This document shows positions 60,536 through 64,000 of a DNA stretch of 64,000 nucleotides, in pieces. This DNA is from CAVRUH01 sp963822595. Lineage in GTDB: Bacteria > Chlamydiota > Chlamydiia > Chlamydiales > Waddliaceae. Location of the stretch: positions 62,001-126,000 of the forward strand of contig CAWGIG010000002.1 of assembly GCA_963822595.1 (NCBI GenBank), read 5' to 3'. The position numbers and the translations under genes are program-made. The notes below the pieces were generated by a model that did not search any database, was not told the DNA's origin, and worked only from the letters and a program-made list of their open reading frames with translations. The stretch's first letter is position 1, and the number at the start of each line of letters is the position of its first letter.

Positions 60536-61005
60536 TGAGCGCTGAAAGCCCAGGCAGAGCGAAGCGCAATGTCATCAACTTAAGGAATAGTTTATCAATT
60601 TCATGAGGGCTGAAAGCCAGGCTTTTGATAGCACCCAGGCCTTCGCTTCGCTCAATGTCATCAACTTAAGGAATAATTTATTATTTCATGAGGGCTGAAA
60701 GCCAGGCTTTTGATAGCCCAGGCAGAGCAAAGCGAAGGCCTGGGTTGACGTCGATAAAAAAAGTCAGAGCCCTGGAAGGGCGACTCATTTCGGTGAAATT
60801 ATATTTAAGCAAGAATGGATGAGTCGCCCTTGCAGGGCTTTTTCATTTTTTTCCCCTGGAACCCAGGCCTTCGCTTTGCTCTGCCTGGGCTGTCACGAAA
60901 CTGGCTTTCAGCCCTCATGAAATAGATAAACTATTCTTTAAGTTGATGACATTGCGCTTCGCTCTGTCGGGGTTATCGGAGGGAAGGCTTCAGCCCTTAT
61001 GAAAT
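60536..61005. repeat. Large palindromic repeat element (copy B), core inverted relative to copy A
   Basis: The left side has units beginning GAGCGCTGAAAGCC and GAGGGCTGAAAGCC at ~60537, ~60605 and ~60689, each with CCAGGCAGAGC...AAGC. The right side (about 60860-61005) is the inverse. The core between GAAGGCCTGGGT and ACCCAGGCCTTCG (60733-60873) has the same bases as the core at 5650-5790 but on the opposite strand. The element fills the gap between the metabolic operon and the first alcohol dehydrogenase; 60451-60535 and 61006-61150 hold no gene. Confidence 0.85.
60769..60855. terminator. Core hairpin of repeat copy B
   Basis: A 20-nt arm (60769-60788) pairs with 60819-60838, single mismatch, then TTTTTCATTTTTTT on the plus strand. 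On the other strand the hairpin is followed by a seven-T run. Identical logic to the copy A hairpin. Confidence 0.6.
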
Positions 61006-61150
61006 GATAAACAGTTAAATCTTAGGGTTATAAAGATTGGTTGCGTTCATTATGAAAATGAGTTGTTTTAAAATTAACATTTGCTTATTGATTGAACAAG
61101 AAGAGCTTAATAAAATAATGCCTTCAATACTTTTATTATAGCGAGGTATT

Positions 61151-62308
61151 ATGCGGGCTTTAGTTTTTCATCAAGCTAAGAAAGTTTCAGTCGACACTGT
61201 CGATGACCCAATAATCGAAAAACAAGATGACATCATTGTAAAGGTAAGCTCGACAGCAATATGTGGATCAGATTTGTACATTTATAATGGTTTGGTTCCT
61301 CAAAAAAAGCCCTTTATTATGGGTCATGAGTTCATGGGGATTATTGAAGAAACAGGAAAAGATATCAAGCTTCTTAAAAAGGGAGATCGAGTTGTTGTTC
61401 CCTTTCCTATAGCTTGTGGACATTGTTTTTTTTGCAATCATGGATTGACACCTCATTGTGACGAATCCAATCCCAATTATGGACCGGAAGGAGGAATGTT
61501 GAAGCAAAAAGGGGGTGCCCTTTTTGGCTTTACTGATCTTTATGGGGGATATCCTGGAGGTCAAGCCGAGTATGTACGCGTCCCATATGCAAACTTTAGC
61601 CCGAGAAAAATCGAACCGGATATGTCGGATGAAGAGTTACTTTTTTTAACCGACATCTTTCCTACAGGCTGGTCAGCAATAGATTGGGCTCAGTTGAAAG
61701 GGGGCGAGACGGTGGTTGTTTTTGGTTGTGGACCAGTTGGGATTATGGCCCAAAAGGCTGCGTGGTTGAAAGGAGCAGGAAGAGTCATTGCAGTGGATAC
61801 ATTGGATTATCGGTTAGAAATAGCGGCTAAGACTGCAAAATCAGAAACTCTTAATCATCATACTACGGATGTGATTCAAGAAATAAGAGATAGAACGAAA
61901 GGAAGAGGAGCGGATGTTTGTGTAGATGCAGTGGGAATGGAAGGTGGAAACCTACCGGCATGGAAAAAAATTTTAAATCTTATGCAATGCCAAGTTGGAT
62001 CCGTTAGTATGATTAAACTCTGCGCTAGTGCAGTGAGACGAGGTGGGGTTATTTCTGTAATCGGAGTATATGGTACTTCTTATAATGATTTTCCATTCGG
62101 ACAAATTTTTGATAAAGGGATTACGATTTATACAGGACCAGGTTTAGTTCACCACTATATTGACGAGCTTTTAGAACTAGTGCAAGACCGGAAAGTAATT
62201 TTAAATGATATTATCTCTCATAGTTTGCCATTAGAACAAGCAGCTTATGGTTATGATCTCTTCTCCAAAAAAAAAGACAATTGTTTGAAAGTTATTTTGA
62301 AGCCATAA
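61151..62308 (+). CDS. Zinc-dependent alcohol/formaldehyde dehydrogenase-like, copy 1
   Basis: A 385-aa medium-chain dehydrogenase. Catalytic zinc residues Cys38 (AICGSD), His59 and Glu60 (GHEFMG). Structural zinc loop CGHCFFCNHGLTPHC. Rossmann motif VVFGCGPVGIM (~192-202). It belongs to the glutathione-independent formaldehyde-dehydrogenase-like group (CDEA-type ADH with a ~380-aa length). AGCGAGG lies upstream of the ATG. It has a near-duplicate 82 bp downstream. A role in aldehyde detoxification or sugar-alcohol oxidation is plausible. Confidence 0.85.
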   Translation: MRALVFHQAKKVSVDTVDDPIIEKQDDIIVKVSSTAICGSDLYIYNGLVPQKKPFIMGHEFMGIIEETGKDIKLLKKGDRVVVPFPIACGHCFFCNHGLTPHCDESNPNYGPEGGMLKQKGGALFGFTDLYGGYPGGQAEYVRVPYANFSPRKIEPDMSDEELLFLTDIFPTGWSAIDWAQLKGGETVVVFGCGPVGIMAQKAAWLKGAGRVIAVDTLDYRLEIAAKTAKSETLNHHTTDVIQEIRDRTKGRGADVCVDAVGMEGGNLPAWKKILNLMQCQVGSVSMIKLCASAVRRGGVISVIGVYGTSYNDFPFGQIFDKGITIYTGPGLVHHYIDELLELVQDRKVILNDIISHSLPLEQAAYGYDLFSKKKDNCLKVILKP

Positions 62309-62390
62309 AATGGTTGAATTAAAATAAATATTTTATTATTTCTGGAATAAGAAGACTTAAATAGAAAAATTCAAGACACCATGAGGTTTT

Positions 62391-63551
62391 ATGAGAGCTT
62401 TAGTTTTTCATCATCCCAAAAAAGTTTCAGTGGATACCGTCGATGATCCTAAAATAGAAAAACAAGACGACATCATTATAAAGGTAACCTCGACAGCTAT
62501 ATGTGGATCTGATTTGCACATTCTTAATGGTTTTTTTCCTCAAAAAAAGCCTCTTATCATGGGTCATGAATTCATGGGGATTGTTGAAGAAACGGGAAAA
62601 GATATAAAGCATTTAAAAAAGGGGGATAGAGTCGTTGTTCCCTTTCCTATTGCTTGCGGGCACTGTTTCTTTTGTAATCACGGGTTAACTCCTCATTGCG
62701 AAGAATCTAATCCCAATTATGGTCCCGAAGGGGGAATGCTGACGGAAAAAGGGGGTGCTCTCTTTGGGTACACAGACCTTTATGGAGGATATCCTGGAGG
62801 TCAAGCCGAATATGTACGCGTCCCTTATGCAAACTTTAGTCCAAGAAAAATCGAACCCGATTTGTCGGATGAAGAAGTTCTTTTTTTAACTGACATTTTT
62901 CCTACAGGCTGGTCAGCCATAGATTGGGCTCAGTTGAAAGGTGGAGAGACAGTCGTTGTTTTTGGTTGTGGACCTGTTGGGATCATGGCGCAAAAAGCCG
63001 CTTGGTTAAAAGGTGCATCAAGGGTAATTGGGGTAGATATATTGGATTATCGCTTGGAGATAGCCGCTAAAGCAGCAAAATCAGAAACACTGAATCTTTT
63101 CAAAACAAACGTGATTCAAGAAATAAGAGATAGAACGGAAGGAAGAGGTGCAGATGTTTGTGTGGATGCTGTGGGAATGGAAGCTCATCGGTCCCCCTGG
63201 GAAAAATTTTCAAATCTTATGCACGGTCAAGCAGGAACAATTAATGTGATTAAATTGTGTGCTAGCGCAGTAAGACGTGGTGGGGTTATTTCTGTAGTTG
63301 GTGTATATGGTTCTCCCTATAGTAGTTTTCCTTTCGGACAAATTTTTGATAAAGGGGTAACAATAAGAACAGGACAGGCCTTAGTTCAATATTACATTGA
63401 TGAGCTTTTGGAATTGGTGAAAACCCGCAAAGTAATTTTAAATGATATCGTCACTCATACTTTGCCCTTAGAACAAGCTGCTAAAGCTTATGATATCTTT
63501 AATAAAAAGGAAGATAACTGCCTAAAAGTAATTTTGAAACCTGGAAAGTAA
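62391..63551 (+). CDS. Zinc-dependent alcohol/formaldehyde dehydrogenase-like, copy 2
   Basis: A 386-aa paralogue of the preceding gene, identical over most of the first 210 residues and divergent in short blocks afterwards (LFKTNVIQ versus HHTTDVIQ; AHRSPWEKFSN versus GGNLPAWKKIL). Same zinc and nucleotide motifs. The clustering of differences in residues ~235-330 suggests changed substrate-pocket residues after a recent duplication, or mosaic gene conversion. It starts with ATG preceded by GAGG. Confidence 0.85.
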   Translation: MRALVFHHPKKVSVDTVDDPKIEKQDDIIIKVTSTAICGSDLHILNGFFPQKKPLIMGHEFMGIVEETGKDIKHLKKGDRVVVPFPIACGHCFFCNHGLTPHCEESNPNYGPEGGMLTEKGGALFGYTDLYGGYPGGQAEYVRVPYANFSPRKIEPDLSDEEVLFLTDIFPTGWSAIDWAQLKGGETVVVFGCGPVGIMAQKAAWLKGASRVIGVDILDYRLEIAAKAAKSETLNLFKTNVIQEIRDRTEGRGADVCVDAVGMEAHRSPWEKFSNLMHGQAGTINVIKLCASAVRRGGVISVVGVYGSPYSSFPFGQIFDKGVTIRTGQALVQYYIDELLELVKTRKVILNDIVTHTLPLEQAAKAYDIFNKKEDNCLKVILKPGK

Positions 63552-63559
63552 TAATAGTT

Positions 63560-64000
63560 CTAATTGTATATCATTTTAATGGTCATTCCACCATCGACGA
63601 TGAAATTTTGACCTGTAATAAATGTGGCGTTCTCCGAAATTAAAAACATCACCATATGGGCAATATCTTCGGGTATTCCCACCCTGCCTACAGGATGCTG
63701 AGAATGGTCTGTTTTTTTCAATTTTTCATTATGTGAATTTATCCAACCCGGACTAATACAATTGACACGAACATCGGGCCCTAGGGAAATGGCTAACTCG
63801 TGAGTTAGGGCAACAAGACCACCCTTAGAGGCAGCATAAGGTTCATGGTTACCCTCGGATTGTAATGCTCTGGTAGAAGCAATATTGACGATATTTCCTC
63901 TGTGTTTTTTTAAATGAGGAGTGGCGTAGTGCGAACATAAAAAGGGACCTGTTAAATTAGTGGCAATGTATTTATTCCATTTTTGCAAAGATGTTTTTTC
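63560..64000 (-). CDS. SDR family oxidoreductase, N-terminus outside the window
   Basis: 147 codons in reverse, open from the right window edge. KYIATNLTGPFLCSHYATPHLKK, the serine in NIASTRA, the catalytic YAASKGG (Tyr and Lys), VRVNCISPGWI, VGIPEDIAHMVMFL and the end FITGQNFIVDGGM are classical SDR features. The missing ~100 N-terminal residues should carry the TGxxxGIG motif. Convergent with the second alcohol dehydrogenase, 9 bp apart. Confidence 0.88.
   Translation of the reverse strand, partial: EKTSLQKWNKYIATNLTGPFLCSHYATPHLKKHRGNIVNIASTRALQSEGNHEPYAASKGGLVALTHELAISLGPDVRVNCISPGWINSHNEKLKKTDHSQHPVGRVGIPEDIAHMVMFLISENATFITGQNFIVDGGMTIKMIYN

Noticed and set aside
1..64000. tRNA, rRNA, or riboswitch genes
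   Set aside because: I saw no convincing cloverleaf, conserved rRNA segment or lysine/TPP riboswitch core; a covariance-model scan would be needed to exclude small RNAs.

Overview
The window reads as chromosomal DNA of a member of the Chlamydiota, most likely an amoeba-associated 'environmental' chlamydia (Parachlamydiales). Three features point there: a dapA-asd-dapL operon with the LL-diaminopimelate aminotransferase used by chlamydiae, a very long (634 aa) IspG/GcpE of the chlamydia/plant type, and an RHS-linked C-terminal domain that resembles the DUF687 proteins of Chlamydiaceae. The genus cannot be fixed from the sequence alone. No rRNA, tRNA, CRISPR array or replication origin was recognised.

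Layout. 1-5.3 kb: truncated Mg2+ P-type ATPase (minus) and the lysine/DAP operon (plus). 5.3-5.9 kb: dense 64-bp tandem repeats running into a large palindromic element. 5.95-11.5 kb: an LRR-like protein and a eukaryotic-type kinase (effector candidates), a CMD-family protein, a Dus enzyme, and the CsbD and YciE stress proteins. 11.5-21.0 kb: a polyketide locus in which a type III PKS, a methyltransferase and a flavoprotein form one plus-strand operon that faces a 2049-aa iterative-type type I PKS on the minus strand. A small hydrophobic protein with its own near-consensus promoter lies between them. 21-30.3 kb: lipoprotein, coiled-coil protein, ispG, a 36-aa secreted microprotein, a secreted redoxin, a secreted beta-propeller/pyruvyl-transferase operon with a frameshift, and a decayed gene. 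Two long inverted repeats of one family lie here.

30.5-48.8 kb is an accessory island bounded by decayed copies of one IS200-like REP-associated transposase (RAYT). It carries a Shedu-like nuclease, immunity-like small genes, a DUF2167 membrane protein, secreted paralogues, a truncated RHS gene with a DUF687-like tip, a full 1674-aa RHS protein, and a displaced second RHS tip with candidate immunity genes. 48.8-50 kb: glycine-zipper stress protein and BON lipoprotein. 50-64 kb looks like a second acquired region for sugar and redox metabolism: SDR, GH39-like and GH144-like glycosidases, a wrecked FAD/FeS oxidase, a PoxB-like TPP enzyme, a sensory-rhodopsin-transducer-family protein coupled to an enolase-superfamily enzyme, a small membrane protein, two near-duplicate Zn-alcohol dehydrogenases and a second SDR. 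A second copy of the palindromic repeat lies at 60.5-61.0 kb with its core in the opposite orientation.

Functional picture. The type I PKS could make a reduced acyl chain that the type III PKS extends and cyclises, with methylation and oxidation following, giving a phenolic or pyrone lipid. The RAYT-bounded island looks like a polymorphic-toxin and defence locus. The last 14 kb looks like a catabolic sugar-acid/aldehyde module that is partly decaying. These functional statements are inferences from family resemblance. No database search was possible.
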